Of a stretch of DNA of 22,243 nt, positions 1 to 8,094 are shown piece after piece. The stretch is from Bacillota bacterium (GTDB taxonomy: Bacteria; Bacillota; Bacilli; Paenibacillales; Paenibacillaceae). The stretch covers positions 1-22,243 of the forward strand of contig JAEZCJ010000044.1 of NCBI GenBank assembly GCA_023433615.1, read 5' to 3'. Both the position numbers and the translations under genes were made by a program. Numbering within the stretch: the stretch's first letter is position 1; each line of letters starts with the position of its first letter. Under the pieces are notes generated by a model. The model did not search any database, was not told where the DNA came from, and saw only the letters and a list, made by a program, of their open reading frames with translations.

Positions 1-34
1 GCCCTCCGCTTCTTCGTTGTTCGAGCAAATCAAG

Positions 35-751
35 TTATATCCCGGTCTGAGACCGCTGCTCCGGGTAGATGCGATAGTAATAGAGGATCTCAGGCAGATT
101 CTCGACCGAATAGCCTTGCAGCACGTAACGGGTGTTGAAGTAGAGGTCTTCGGCCGTCGTCGCCGCTCCTCGCGGATAGCGCTCCAGTCCGCCGAGCAGA
201 TCGAACAGCGAGCCGCGCATCATCAGCGCGCCATGGCAGACGCAGTGCCCGCCGGACAGATAGACGCCGGCAATGTTCTCGTAGCCGAATTTGATGAAAT
301 CGGTCACGTATTGATTATAGAAATCGCCGTCCGGAAAGCAAGCGATCTGCGAGCCGACGAGACAGAAATTCGGATTCCCTTGGAGGAATCCGACCTGCTT
401 CGAGATCCGCTCGGGATGCGACAGGTCGTCGGCTGCCTGCGTAGCGATGAATTCGCCTCGCGCCAAGAAATAACCGGTCGTGAAGGCGCCGGAATAGCCT
501 ACGTTATAGGGCAACGCGTGGTAGACGAATCGATCGTCACGGAGAACGGGATGGTTCCGATGCTTCTTCGCCCACTTTCGGACGACCTGCTCCGTATGAT
601 CGTCTGACCCGTCATTGACGACGATGATCTCGAGATGCGGGTACGTCTGGTTGAGCAGACTGTCCAGCGTCTCTTCGATGTACTTGGCGGCATTATAAGC
701 ACTGATCACGATACTGGCTAGATAGGGTGTTCTTTGAAATCTCACAAGCAT
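35..751 (-). CDS. Family 2 glycosyltransferase
   Basis: Predicted inverting GT-A glycosyltransferase of 238 aa that would transfer a sugar from a nucleotide donor onto a growing glycan or protein acceptor in the cytoplasm. The N-terminal strand ASIVISAYNA (residues 12-21) and the VNDGSDD motif (about 45-51) are typical of GT2 nucleotide binding. AADD (about 107-110) fits the metal-binding DxD-like motif and TAEDLYF fits the C-terminal ED motif of the acceptor side. There is no membrane segment. It is the last gene of the minus-strand sugar operon visible here, 15 nt after the aminotransferase. The ATG at 751 has GAGGAG very close; an in-frame GTG at 745 has better spacing, so the true start may be two codons later. 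The family is clear, donor and acceptor are not. The remaining bases 1-34 show no feature. Confidence 0.88.
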   Translation of the reverse strand: MLVRFQRTPYLASIVISAYNAAKYIEETLDSLLNQTYPHLEIIVVNDGSDDHTEQVVRKWAKKHRNHPVLRDDRFVYHALPYNVGYSGAFTTGYFLARGEFIATQAADDLSHPERISKQVGFLQGNPNFCLVGSQIACFPDGDFYNQYVTDFIKFGYENIAGVYLSGGHCVCHGALMMRGSLFDLLGGLERYPRGAATTAEDLYFNTRYVLQGYSVENLPEILYYYRIYPEQRSQTGI

Positions 752-766
752 AGCCTCCTCAAGCGG

Positions 767-1876
767 TTAACTGAACGCCAGCAGCTTCTCGATGACTTCT
801 TGCTGCTCCTCGTCCGTTAAGAAAGGATGAACGGGAAGCGCGAGCGCGCGCGATGCAACCTGCTCCGCGACGGGGTAATCGCCGGTCTTGCCGCCCTTCG
901 AAGCGAATGCCTGCTGCAAGTGCAGCGGACAAGGGTAGTAGCGCGCCGTTCCGATGCCGGACTGAGCCATGTAGCTCATAAGTCGATCAGGCTCCGGAAC
1001 TTGAACGACGTATAGGTGATAGACATGTTGACCGTCCGGATCACGGTAAGGAAGCGTGACGTCGGCCAGGGACGCCAGCGCATCGTCGTATCGTGCCGCA
1101 AGCTGCTGCCTGCGCGCGTTCCATGCGTCCAGCCTACGCAGCTTGGCTCGGAGCAGCAGCGCCTGGATTTCATCCAGCCGGCTGTTGAAGCCGACGGCTT
1201 CATGATAATATTTGCGCGGACCCATGCCGTGGAAGGCGAGCAGACGAATCTGCTCGGCAATGCCTTCGTCATGGGTCGTTACCATGCCGCCGTCGCCGAA
1301 CCCGCCGAGATTCTTGGTCGGATAGAAGGAGAAGGCCGCTGCATGCCCCAGACTGCCGGCAGGCCTGCCTTTAAAGGAAGCGCCTGCCGCCTGGCACGCG
1401 TCTTCGATGACGAAGAGTCCATGGCGGCGGGCGATCTCGGCGAACGCATCCATATTCGCCGGCTGTCCGAAGATGTGAACCGGAATAATGGCTCTGGTCC
1501 GCGGCGTAATGCTGGCTTCGGCCGCAGCAGGGGACAAATTGTACGTATGCGGATCGATATCGGCGAATACCGGCGTTGCCCCGACGCGCACGATCGCTTC
1601 TGCCGTCGCGAAGAACGTGAACGGCGTCGTGATCACCTCGTCGCCTGGGCCGACCCCGCATGCCGTCAGGGCCAGAATCAGCGAATCCGTTCCGTTGGCT
1701 GTCGACACGGCATGGCGGACTTGCATGTAACGGGCCATCTCGGATTCGAACTGCTTCACCTCCGGACCGGCAACATAGACGCCTGTATCGAGCGCGGCGG
1801 CTAATGCTTCTTCGATGCGATCGTGCTGCAAGGATCGATACTCGGCCCGGGGGTCGAACAAGGAGACAGGGTTCAT
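767..1876 (-). CDS. DegT/DnrJ/EryC1-family sugar aminotransferase (WbpE-like)
   Basis: PLP-dependent nucleotide-sugar aminotransferase of 369 aa, full length for the family. It would transaminate a keto-sugar nucleotide, probably at C3 given its neighbours. The PLP-binding lysine lies in FYPTKNLGGFGDGG (Lys188), and the aspartate that contacts the pyridine nitrogen is in VIEDACQAAGA (Asp159). The substrate-loop motif GFNSRLDEIQA is also typical. The ATG follows directly on the stop of the acyltransferase gene, with AAGGAGG just upstream, so the two are translationally coupled. In the WbpA-B-E-D pathway this step makes the 3-amino-uronic acid. An FdtB/QdtB-like role is the main alternative, but no 3,4-ketoisomerase gene is present in the window. 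Confidence 0.9.
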   Translation of the reverse strand: MNPVSLFDPRAEYRSLQHDRIEEALAAALDTGVYVAGPEVKQFESEMARYMQVRHAVSTANGTDSLILALTACGVGPGDEVITTPFTFFATAEAIVRVGATPVFADIDPHTYNLSPAAAEASITPRTRAIIPVHIFGQPANMDAFAEIARRHGLFVIEDACQAAGASFKGRPAGSLGHAAAFSFYPTKNLGGFGDGGMVTTHDEGIAEQIRLLAFHGMGPRKYYHEAVGFNSRLDEIQALLLRAKLRRLDAWNARRQQLAARYDDALASLADVTLPYRDPDGQHVYHLYVVQVPEPDRLMSYMAQSGIGTARYYPCPLHLQQAFASKGGKTGDYPVAEQVASRALALPVHPFLTDEEQQEVIEKLLAFS

Positions 1877-2608
1877 TCACGCATCCTCCTTCCGAGACCA
1901 CTTGGCCGGCACACCGAGAGCCGTTACGCCGTCCGGAATGTCGCGGGTAACGACCGACCCGGCGCCTATGACGGCTTGCCGGCCGATAACGACGCCCGGC
2001 AGCAGCGTGGCGTTGTTGCCGATTCGGGCGCCTTGCTTAATATGCGGCCCGCGGAGGGGAACCTCCGTCGGTTCCATATATTTATCATTCGAGGTGGAGA
2101 CCTCGGGACCGATGAACACATGATCCTCGATAATCATGTCGGCGGTGACGTAAGCGCCGGTCTGGATGACGACGCCGCAGCCGATCACTGTCCTGCATTC
2201 GACCTTGGCATTCCTGCCGACGACCGTCGAGCTGCCGATCGAGGTACGCTCCCGGATGCTGGCCAAGTCTCCCACCAAGACGTCATCACCCAGAATGGTT
2301 CCAGCATAGATGACCGCGCCGTTGCCGATCCGCGATCGGCTGCCGACCGTAAGCGGCGGCTGCTTGCTAACGGCATGCAGCACCTTCGAATTCGTGATCG
2401 GCTGACAGCCAAGCACGCTTCCGCAGCCGATCACGACATCGTCGCCGATTACCGTGTCCTGCCGAATGACGGCATGATGCCCGATGCGGACGTTGCGGCC
2501 GATCGTAACGCCGGATTCGATCACGACATGATGCCCAAGCACGACATGCTCGCCAAGACTGGCATCGGAGGCGACGGCTGCCGAGCTATGCCCAATACGC
2601 TCACTCAT
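1877..2608 (-). CDS. Left-handed beta-helix (hexapeptide) sugar N-acetyltransferase, WbpD-like
   Basis: Acyltransferase of 243 aa made largely of hexapeptide repeats (for example VVLGHH, VTIGRN, VRIGHH, TVIGDD, ARIGNN, VVIGRQ), the signature of a trimeric left-handed beta-helix that uses acetyl-CoA. The C-terminal part, GARIGNNATLLPGVVIG followed by IGAGSVVTRDIP and GVPAK, is the usual end of sugar O/N-acetyltransferases. The gene lies between a Gfo/Idh oxidoreductase (8-nt overlap, ATGAGTGA) and the DegT aminotransferase (stop directly followed by ATG). This suggests it acetylates the amino group installed by that enzyme, as WbpD does on UDP-GlcNAc3NA. The family is certain; the substrate is inferred from the neighbours. 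The helix is longer than in the smallest members, with an N-terminal block of extra coils. Confidence 0.87.
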   Translation of the reverse strand: MSERIGHSSAAVASDASLGEHVVLGHHVVIESGVTIGRNVRIGHHAVIRQDTVIGDDVVIGCGSVLGCQPITNSKVLHAVSKQPPLTVGSRSRIGNGAVIYAGTILGDDVLVGDLASIRERTSIGSSTVVGRNAKVECRTVIGCGVVIQTGAYVTADMIIEDHVFIGPEVSTSNDKYMEPTEVPLRGPHIKQGARIGNNATLLPGVVIGRQAVIGAGSVVTRDIPDGVTALGVPAKWSRKEDA

Positions 2609-3560
2609 GGCTTTCCTCCTGAAGGATCAATTTGGTAATCCGGTTCGTGACTTCCATGGCATGGATACCGTCTTGGCCGGGAACGCGAGGCGCCTTTCCG
2701 CGCCGGATGCATGCGAGGAAGTCCTGCAGCTGCGCCAACAGCGGTTCCTGGCTGGGGACGGCGATTTTCTCCACGATATTCTGCTGGGCGTAATTCGTAT
2801 GGAATGCCTTCTGGAAGAAACGGGTCGAACGGGTGACGACAACCTTCTTATCCAGCAGGTCGGCTTGGATGAATGCGCGCTTGGTGACGATCCGGATCGT
2901 TCGGATTCTCTCTTCCGTGATGAAGCTGGCCGTTAGCTGCGCCGTGAGCCCGTTGTCCGTCCGAACAAGCGCCGCCGCATGTCGGATGACGCCTCCATCG
3001 GCATGCCCGACGGCATGGACGGTGCCGATCCTGGCCTGAAGCAGATCGTGAAGGATGTAAATATCGTGAATCATGAGGTCATCGACCACGTTGACATGCT
3101 GCCATCTGGCCTCGAAAGGGCTCATGCGATGAATATCGACGGCGATGACCTCCTCCTCTACGATGATCTGGCGCAACACTTGGATGACGGGATTGTACAG
3201 CTCGATATGGCCGACCTGCAGCTTGAGCCCCGCCTCGGCGGACTTCGCGACCAGCTCCCTGCCCTGAGGCACGGTAAGTGCCAGCGGTTTCTCGATCAGC
3301 ATGTGAATGCCCTTGGCAATGCAGGCCAGCCCGATCTCGTAATGGGCAGGCGTCGGCGCAGCGATCGTGACCGCGTCGACCTGATCGAGGAGGGCGGGCA
3401 GACTATCGAATGCTGCGGTATGGTACTTCGCTGCAATAAGCCCGGCCCGCTGAAGATCCGTGTCGTAGATGCCGGTCAGGCTGCAATGATTCGCCAAGGC
3501 GGCATACACGCGAACATGGTTCTCGCCCATGATGCCCGCGCCGATAACGCCTACTCGCAC
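2601..3560 (-). CDS. Gfo/Idh/MocA-family NAD-dependent nucleotide-sugar 3-dehydrogenase (WbpB/GnnA-like)
   Basis: Oxidoreductase of 319 aa with an N-terminal Rossmann fold, MRVGVIGAGIMG, and the family signature EKPLAL (Glu90-Lys91-Pro92). LQVGHIELYNP (about 114-124) and DDLMIHDIYIL (about 160-170) resemble bacterial and archaeal UDP-GlcNAc 3-dehydrogenases more than inositol dehydrogenases. It would oxidise C3 of a UDP-sugar to the keto form for the DegT aminotransferase downstream. I chose the GTG at 3560 because the Rossmann motif begins there, AGAGGGGG precedes it, and it sits 2 nt after the upstream glycosyltransferase stop. The frame is open for another 119 codons upstream, but that part runs antisense-like through the glycosyltransferase gene and looks non-coding. 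It overlaps the acyltransferase start by 8 nt. Confidence 0.87.
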   Translation of the reverse strand: MRVGVIGAGIMGENHVRVYAALANHCSLTGIYDTDLQRAGLIAAKYHTAAFDSLPALLDQVDAVTIAAPTPAHYEIGLACIAKGIHMLIEKPLALTVPQGRELVAKSAEAGLKLQVGHIELYNPVIQVLRQIIVEEEVIAVDIHRMSPFEARWQHVNVVDDLMIHDIYILHDLLQARIGTVHAVGHADGGVIRHAAALVRTDNGLTAQLTASFITEERIRTIRIVTKRAFIQADLLDKKVVVTRSTRFFQKAFHTNYAQQNIVEKIAVPSQEPLLAQLQDFLACIRRGKAPRVPGQDGIHAMEVTNRITKLILQEESHE

Positions 3561-3562
3561 CG

Positions 3563-4564
3563 TTATCCCCCTCTTTCCATGATATCGCGGCACAGATAGA
3601 TGAAATCGTACCACTTCTTGCAGACAACCTCGGGCGTGAACCTCTTGCTCTCCAGAAGGGCCATCTCGGACAGGTAGTTCCGGTAGGCATCGAAGGACAG
3701 CACTTCTTGCAGCGCGGCTGCATACTTCTCGAGCGCTTCCGATGTCCACCAGTGCGGCGGGGATCCCCAGTTCACGTCGAAGATCAGGCGCTGGCTCGGC
3801 GCGGTATCGTAGATGGCACCCATGGATGCCGCGACGACCGGGACGCCGCAAGCCATCGCTTCCGCGATTTGATTGGAGAACGTCTCGCTCTTGCTCCCGC
3901 AGACCATGACATGCCAAGAGCCGACGATATCCGCCATTTGGTTGTGCGGGACATTCGTATGGATAACCAGATTAGGCGGATGATCGTTCAGCCAGCCGTT
4001 CTGATTCGTCGGCGGCGGAGCCATGATCATCTCGAAGCGGGTGTCCGGGAATCTTCGGGCAAGGAACGGCATGACCTCCGGTCCCTTGAGCAGGCCGTAT
4101 TGGTCGTGACCGACCCAGCCGACCGTGACCACGTTGCGCTTGGGTCTCGGATAGAAGATTTCGCCGTCAACCATGTTCGGAATGATGTGCATGAGATGGG
4201 CAGGATAGCCGGATTCGATCATGTAATTTTTCTGGAACTGCGAATAGACGACGAGCGGCACATAGCGCTCTGCCGGGCGATTCTGGTCGAAGTTCGGGCC
4301 GGTGCTCCACAGATGCCCCTTCTCGACTTGAAAGTCCGACGTGTAGTTCTGCACGTAGTGGTTCCACCATCCCCAATCCTCCTTGCCGACGAGCATGGCC
4401 TTGTCGGTGTACAGCGGCATCTGTCCCGGATTGGGAGCGAAGGCGATCTGAATATCGGGCGGACAGAAGCGGGGAAGCCACTTGGCCCGCATATTGGCTT
4501 CCGCGAAGGGACCGGACATCGCCGGCGCCTGGAAATAGTCCATGACGAACTTAAAACGGAACAT
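3563..4564 (-). CDS. GT4-like glycosyltransferase
   Basis: Predicted retaining GT-B glycosyltransferase of 333 aa. The C-terminal half has the recognisable donor-site pattern SETFSNQIAEAMACGVPVVAA, an EX7E motif (Glu227/Glu235). VVTVGWVGH (about 145-153) marks the start of the second Rossmann domain. The N-terminal half is rich in Trp and Tyr and has no obvious family motif, which is usual for acceptor domains. No signal peptide or membrane helix is visible. The start ATG overlaps the upstream SDR stop by 1 nt (TAATG), and the next gene begins 2 nt after its stop, so it is internal to the operon. It presumably adds one of the sugars made by the surrounding genes. CgeB-like spore-surface glycosyltransferases are a possible comparison, but I cannot confirm this. 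Confidence 0.8.
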   Translation of the reverse strand: MFRFKFVMDYFQAPAMSGPFAEANMRAKWLPRFCPPDIQIAFAPNPGQMPLYTDKAMLVGKEDWGWWNHYVQNYTSDFQVEKGHLWSTGPNFDQNRPAERYVPLVVYSQFQKNYMIESGYPAHLMHIIPNMVDGEIFYPRPKRNVVTVGWVGHDQYGLLKGPEVMPFLARRFPDTRFEMIMAPPPTNQNGWLNDHPPNLVIHTNVPHNQMADIVGSWHVMVCGSKSETFSNQIAEAMACGVPVVAASMGAIYDTAPSQRLIFDVNWGSPPHWWTSEALEKYAAALQEVLSFDAYRNYLSEMALLESKRFTPEVVCKKWYDFIYLCRDIMERGG

Positions 4565-5505
4565 TACGCACCTCCGGAATGATAAATGGTCGAGTCGCGA
4601 AACAAGCAGTCATAGGACTCCAGAAGCCCTTGGCCCAAGCTGTAGGCAGGCTCCCAGTCCATCCATTCGCCCGCCTTGCGGTTGGATAAGCAGCTGTGCA
4701 GAATGTCGCCGGGTCTCGCCGGCTTATGAAGGACGGGAAGCTCGTGACCGTGGATGCTTGCCAGAATGGCAATGAGCTCGTTCACCGTCGTGGAGATCGC
4801 GGTCGAGACATTCAGAACGCGGTCATCCGCATGATTGATCGCAGCAAGGTTGGCCCGAACGACGTCCTTCACGTAGACGAAATCGCGTGACTGCCGGCCG
4901 TCTCCGAATACGACGAGCGGCTTCCCTTGACGCATTCGGTTCAGGAATATCGCGATAACGCCGCCTTCTCCCTTAGCGGTCTGCCGAGGTCCGTACACAT
5001 TGGCATATCGCAATGCCGTATAGCGCAGACCGTGCAGGTCTGAATAGACTTGCAAGTAAAATTCAGGCGTCCCTTTGCTTATGCCGTAATAAGAGGCCGG
5101 TTGCGGCGGGTGACGCTCTTCCGTGAGCGGATGGGGCGAATCGCCGTATAGCGCGCAGGAGGAGGCATAGATCACTTTCTTCACCTTGGCTGCCGCGCAG
5201 CCTTCCAAGAGATTGATCGTGCCGATCAGATTGATGGCGGCATCCTCGGCCGGATTCTGGATGGAACGCTGAACGTCGACTTGCGCCGCATGATGGAACA
5301 CGTAGTCGGGCTTCAATTCGGCGAGCAGCTGTTTGATTCCGTCGTCGCGAATATCCAAGACGTGCAGGACGGCATCCGAGTGCACGTTGCTGACCGAACC
5401 GCTGCTGAGGTTATCCAGGACGTGCACTTCATGGCCTTCTTGGATCAAGCCGTCAACCAGGTGGGAACCGATAAATCCGGCGCCTCCCGTAACTAATGCT
5501 TTCAA
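4564..5505 (-). CDS. Extended SDR, UDP-glucose/UDP-GlcNAc 4-epimerase-like
   Basis: NAD-dependent epimerase of 313 aa. It has the Rossmann motif TGGAGFIG (about 6-13), the GalE-like DNLSSG loop after strand two (31-36), the ASSCALYG segment, and the catalytic YxxxK in SYYGISK (Tyr140/Lys144). LRYANVYGPRQ and QSRDFVYVKDV are typical extended-SDR signatures. The likely role is C4 epimerisation of a UDP-hexose or UDP-HexNAc (GalE/WbpP class), supplying the galacto form for the glycan. The start is a TTG at 5505 preceded by AGGGGGAG, 12 nt after the stop of the other SDR, and it gives the canonical MKALVTGG beginning. It overlaps the following glycosyltransferase by 1 nt. The exact substrate cannot be read from sequence. 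Confidence 0.85.
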   Translation of the reverse strand: MKALVTGGAGFIGSHLVDGLIQEGHEVHVLDNLSSGSVSNVHSDAVLHVLDIRDDGIKQLLAELKPDYVFHHAAQVDVQRSIQNPAEDAAINLIGTINLLEGCAAAKVKKVIYASSCALYGDSPHPLTEERHPPQPASYYGISKGTPEFYLQVYSDLHGLRYTALRYANVYGPRQTAKGEGGVIAIFLNRMRQGKPLVVFGDGRQSRDFVYVKDVVRANLAAINHADDRVLNVSTAISTTVNELIAILASIHGHELPVLHKPARPGDILHSCLSNRKAGEWMDWEPAYSLGQGLLESYDCLFRDSTIYHSGGA

Positions 5506-5517
5506 GGCTTTCTCCCC

Positions 5518-6501
5518 CTAAGTCCGCGATTGGTGAAGCTGCTGCCGGTACCAAATGATCGTCCGTTCCAGTCCGGTCTCCAGACTGACCTGCGGCTCAT
5601 AGCCGAGGATGGCGCGGGAACGCGTCAAGTCCGGCATGCGCGCGGGCATATCTTCGTACCCGGGTCCGTAGGCTTCCTCATAGGGCTTGATGCGGATTGC
5701 CGACGCGGAGCCGGTCATGCGAACGACTAGCTCTGCGAGCTGACGAATCGTAATCGGACGGTTGGAGCCGATGTTGAAAATAAGGCCGTTCGCCGATTCG
5801 CGCAAGGCATTCACGGTCCCCTGAACGGTATCGTCGATATACGTGAAGCAGCGGGACTGGGAACCGTCGCCGTACACTTCAAGCGGCTTGCCGGCCAATG
5901 CCGCGGTAATGAACCGGGGCACGACCATGCCGTACTGCGAATTCGTCTGGCCTGGACCGTAAGCGTTGAAATAGCGAAGGATGGTTACCGGCAGCCCGAG
6001 CTGCGCATAGGCTAGGCAGAGATGCTCATCGAGCGATTTGGCCGTCGCGTAACACCAGCGATGGATGGCAGAAGTGCCGTATACGCGGTCCGAGTCCTCG
6101 CGGAACGGAAGCTCGCTATTTTTGCCGTATACCTCCGATGTGGAGGCGAAGACGACTTTGCGCTTATTCGCATGGGCCAGCTCGAGCACGACTCTAGTGC
6201 CGTCTATGTTGCCTTCGATAACTTTGAGCGGATTATCGACGGTATTCTTCACTCCGAGCACCGCGGATAAATGATAGACCGCATCGACGCGTTCGACGAG
6301 CGGCTGCATAAGCTGCTTGTCAAGGACCGATCCTTGCACGAAGGTATGGCGGGGATGGTTCATGACGTCCTGAAGGTAGTTCCGGGAGCCGGTCGACAGA
6401 TCGTCGATTGTCCAGACGTCATGCTGCATGGCAAGAAGCCTCTTGACGAGGTTGGACCCGATGAAGCCTGCTCCGCCGGTGACTAATAGTTTCAAGCGCA
6501 T
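5518..6501 (-). CDS. Extended SDR NAD-dependent epimerase/dehydratase
   Basis: Extended short-chain dehydrogenase of 327 aa with TGGAGFIG (about 8-15), FASTSEVYGKN (118-128) and the catalytic pair in WCYATAK (Tyr151/Lys155). LRYFNAYGPGQ and QSRCFTYIDDTV are the usual extended-SDR markers. The STSEVYGKN and RWCYATAKSLDEH pattern resembles the UDP-glucuronate decarboxylase/4-epimerase branch more than plain GalE. It could therefore act on the uronic-acid product of the dehydrogenase encoded just upstream (37-nt gap). The annotated ATG at 6501 has GAGGAG at close spacing; a TTG at 6495 (giving MKLLVTGG, like the sister gene) has more usual spacing and may be the true start. Decarboxylase versus epimerase is not settled by motifs alone. 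Confidence 0.85.
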   Translation of the reverse strand: MRLKLLVTGGAGFIGSNLVKRLLAMQHDVWTIDDLSTGSRNYLQDVMNHPRHTFVQGSVLDKQLMQPLVERVDAVYHLSAVLGVKNTVDNPLKVIEGNIDGTRVVLELAHANKRKVVFASTSEVYGKNSELPFREDSDRVYGTSAIHRWCYATAKSLDEHLCLAYAQLGLPVTILRYFNAYGPGQTNSQYGMVVPRFITAALAGKPLEVYGDGSQSRCFTYIDDTVQGTVNALRESANGLIFNIGSNRPITIRQLAELVVRMTGSASAIRIKPYEEAYGPGYEDMPARMPDLTRSRAILGYEPQVSLETGLERTIIWYRQQLHQSRT

Positions 6502-6538
6502 TCACTCCTCGTAGGTAGGATGGTAAGCGGACGTTCCA

Positions 6539-7801
6539 TCAGAGCAGGATGACGTTGGCGGGCTTCTGCGACCGTCCGAACGTATTGCGCGTGTCCAAGA
6601 CCAGCGGCGCATGCTCGGCCAGCAGCGCGTACGGCACGTTGGAGTGGTCGGTAAGAATCAAAGAGCAATCATGGCTCTTGACCTGCCGGGCCGTTAACGG
6701 CGTCCGAGTCAAGACGGTACCGTCTATCGTAAGCTCCTCGACATAAGGATCGTAGAAGCTGAGCCTGATGCCGCGCCGCTGCAGCAGCTCCATGACGCGG
6801 ATCGCGCTGGATTCGCGGATGTCGTTCACGTCCCTCTTATAGGTGACGCCGATGACCAGAACGCTGGAATCGGACAACGGATTCGGCAGGCTGGACGCGA
6901 TCCGTTCCAGTACGTACTCCGGCATCCGTTCGTTGATCCGGTGACTGAGCTCGATGAACGGGAGATCGATATCGTAGGCTTTGGCTTTCCAGTGCAGATA
7001 CATCGGATCGACAGGGATGCAATGGCCGCCGATTCCTGGACCGGGATAATAGGGCGTGAAGCCGTACGGCTTGGTCGCTGCGGCATCGATCACCTCCCAG
7101 AGGCTGATATCCATCACTCGGCAGAGGGGGATAAGGTCGTTCATGACCGAGATGTTCACGAATCGCTGATAGTTCTCCAGCAGCTTCGTCATCTCAGCGG
7201 TCCGCGGATTGCTGACGCCGACTATCTGCGAGAATACCGATCCGTAGATTTCGCCGGCCAGCCTCGTGCAAGCCGGCGTGACGCCTCCGACCACCTTCGG
7301 AATGTCCCGCAGGGCGATCCGGTTCTGACCCGGGTCGATTCGCTCCGGCGAGTAGGCGAGATAAATGTCGCGCCCGACCTTGAAGCCTTGCGATTCGATA
7401 ATCGGCAGCAGCTCCTCCTCGGTCGTTCCCGGGTAGGTCGAGCTTTCCAGCACGACGAGCTGCTCCTTGCGAAGATGCGGCAGCAGGCCGGTAACTGCCC
7501 CGCGCACGTAAGTCAGATCCGGCTGCGCATGCTCGTCGATCGGCGTAGGCACGCAGATAATCACGGCCTGCGCTTCGGATGCGAGCGCGTAGGACGTTCC
7601 GACTTGGAATCGGTTCAGCGCGAACATCTCCCGTATGTCGCCGCGCGTGAAGTCGGACAAGTACGATTGCCGCTTCCCGAGTTTGTCGATCTTCCTCTCA
7701 TCCAGATCGATGCCGAATACGGTATGACCATGCTGCAGGAACAGACGGGCAAGCGGCAGGCCAACGTATCCGAGACCGATGACGGCGATTTTGCTACCCA
7801 T
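6539..7801 (-). CDS. UDP-GlcNAc 6-dehydrogenase-like nucleotide-sugar dehydrogenase (WbpA class)
   Basis: UDP-glucose/GDP-mannose dehydrogenase family enzyme of 420 aa. It would perform the two-step NAD oxidation of C6 to a uronic acid. It has the N-terminal Rossmann motif VIGLGYVG (7-14), YSPERIDPG (Glu153 region), the conserved LLENYQRFVNISVMND helix, and the catalytic cysteine in GIGGHCIPVDPMYLHWKA (Cys261). The GHCIPxDPxYLxWKA form is typical of UDP-GlcNAc dehydrogenases such as WbpA. Plain UDP-glucose enzymes have GGSCFPKD, and ManNAc enzymes have GHCIxVDPYYL without the proline. The ATG at 7801 is chosen because AAAGGAG lies 10 nt upstream and the family motif starts at once; longer in-frame starts to 7837 add a non-homologous-looking tail. 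It is the first gene of the minus-strand operon. Confidence 0.88.
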   Translation of the reverse strand: MGSKIAVIGLGYVGLPLARLFLQHGHTVFGIDLDERKIDKLGKRQSYLSDFTRGDIREMFALNRFQVGTSYALASEAQAVIICVPTPIDEHAQPDLTYVRGAVTGLLPHLRKEQLVVLESSTYPGTTEEELLPIIESQGFKVGRDIYLAYSPERIDPGQNRIALRDIPKVVGGVTPACTRLAGEIYGSVFSQIVGVSNPRTAEMTKLLENYQRFVNISVMNDLIPLCRVMDISLWEVIDAAATKPYGFTPYYPGPGIGGHCIPVDPMYLHWKAKAYDIDLPFIELSHRINERMPEYVLERIASSLPNPLSDSSVLVIGVTYKRDVNDIRESSAIRVMELLQRRGIRLSFYDPYVEELTIDGTVLTRTPLTARQVKSHDCSLILTDHSNVPYALLAEHAPLVLDTRNTFGRSQKPANVILL

Positions 7802-7834
7802 ATGCACATGTCTCCTTTGCGTTTGACTCTGCCT

Positions 7835-7862
7835 CATCCTATGGCCGCTAGGTTAAAAGAGT
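7835..7862 (-). promoter_or_regulatory. Putative sigma-K-type promoter of the sugar operon
   Basis: On the minus strand, AC (7862-7861) is followed by 17 nt and then CATAGGATG (7843-7835). This fits the sigma-K pattern AC-N16/17-CATA-N3-T(A), with G for A at the last base. The -10 begins 42 nt before the ATG at 7801, giving a leader of roughly 25-30 nt that contains the ribosome binding site. The same geometry occurs before the giant repeat gene (17190-17217). This is inferred from pattern only. Confidence 0.4.
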
Positions 7863-8094
7863 CCTAGCCTTCCGCCTGAATTCTATAAAAATAGTTAACT
7901 GCTGGGAAAAGCAGGGGAGATGTCCCGAGAAGCCCTGCAAAGGTCACGCGATCGCGATTAGGCAAGGGTCTGCATGGATCGAAATAAAGGCGAAGGTCTA
8001 TGAAACTTCGAGCGAAACAAGGGTTGCCGTCTAGGGCAGAAGCGGGGAGGCAGTCATACATATATAGGGTATCTTCACTAGAAAGGAGATTCCC
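7863..8094. other. Divergent intergenic region with a possible -10 for the plus-strand glycosyltransferase
   Basis: No convincing gene lies between the divergent sugar operon and the GT4 gene. Visible elements are a perfect 10-bp palindrome CGCGATCGCG (7947-7956), a short hairpin CTGCT-GGGAAA-AGCAG near 7900, and CATACATATA (8055-8064). The last begins exactly 40 nt before the ATG at 8095 and resembles a sigma-E/sigma-K -10, but I see no matching -35 at the expected distance. The AAAGGAG ribosome binding site follows at about 8081-8087. Confidence 0.35.

Noticed and set aside
1016..1804. 262-aa plus-strand frame opposite the aminotransferase gene
   Set aside because: It is a shadow of the clearly homologous minus-strand DegT aminotransferase, common in GC-rich DNA.
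3561..3917. N-terminal 119-codon extension of the Gfo/Idh gene
   Set aside because: It lies entirely within the upstream glycosyltransferase gene in another frame, looks compositionally random, and the Rossmann motif begins exactly at the GTG at 3560 behind a good ribosome binding site.
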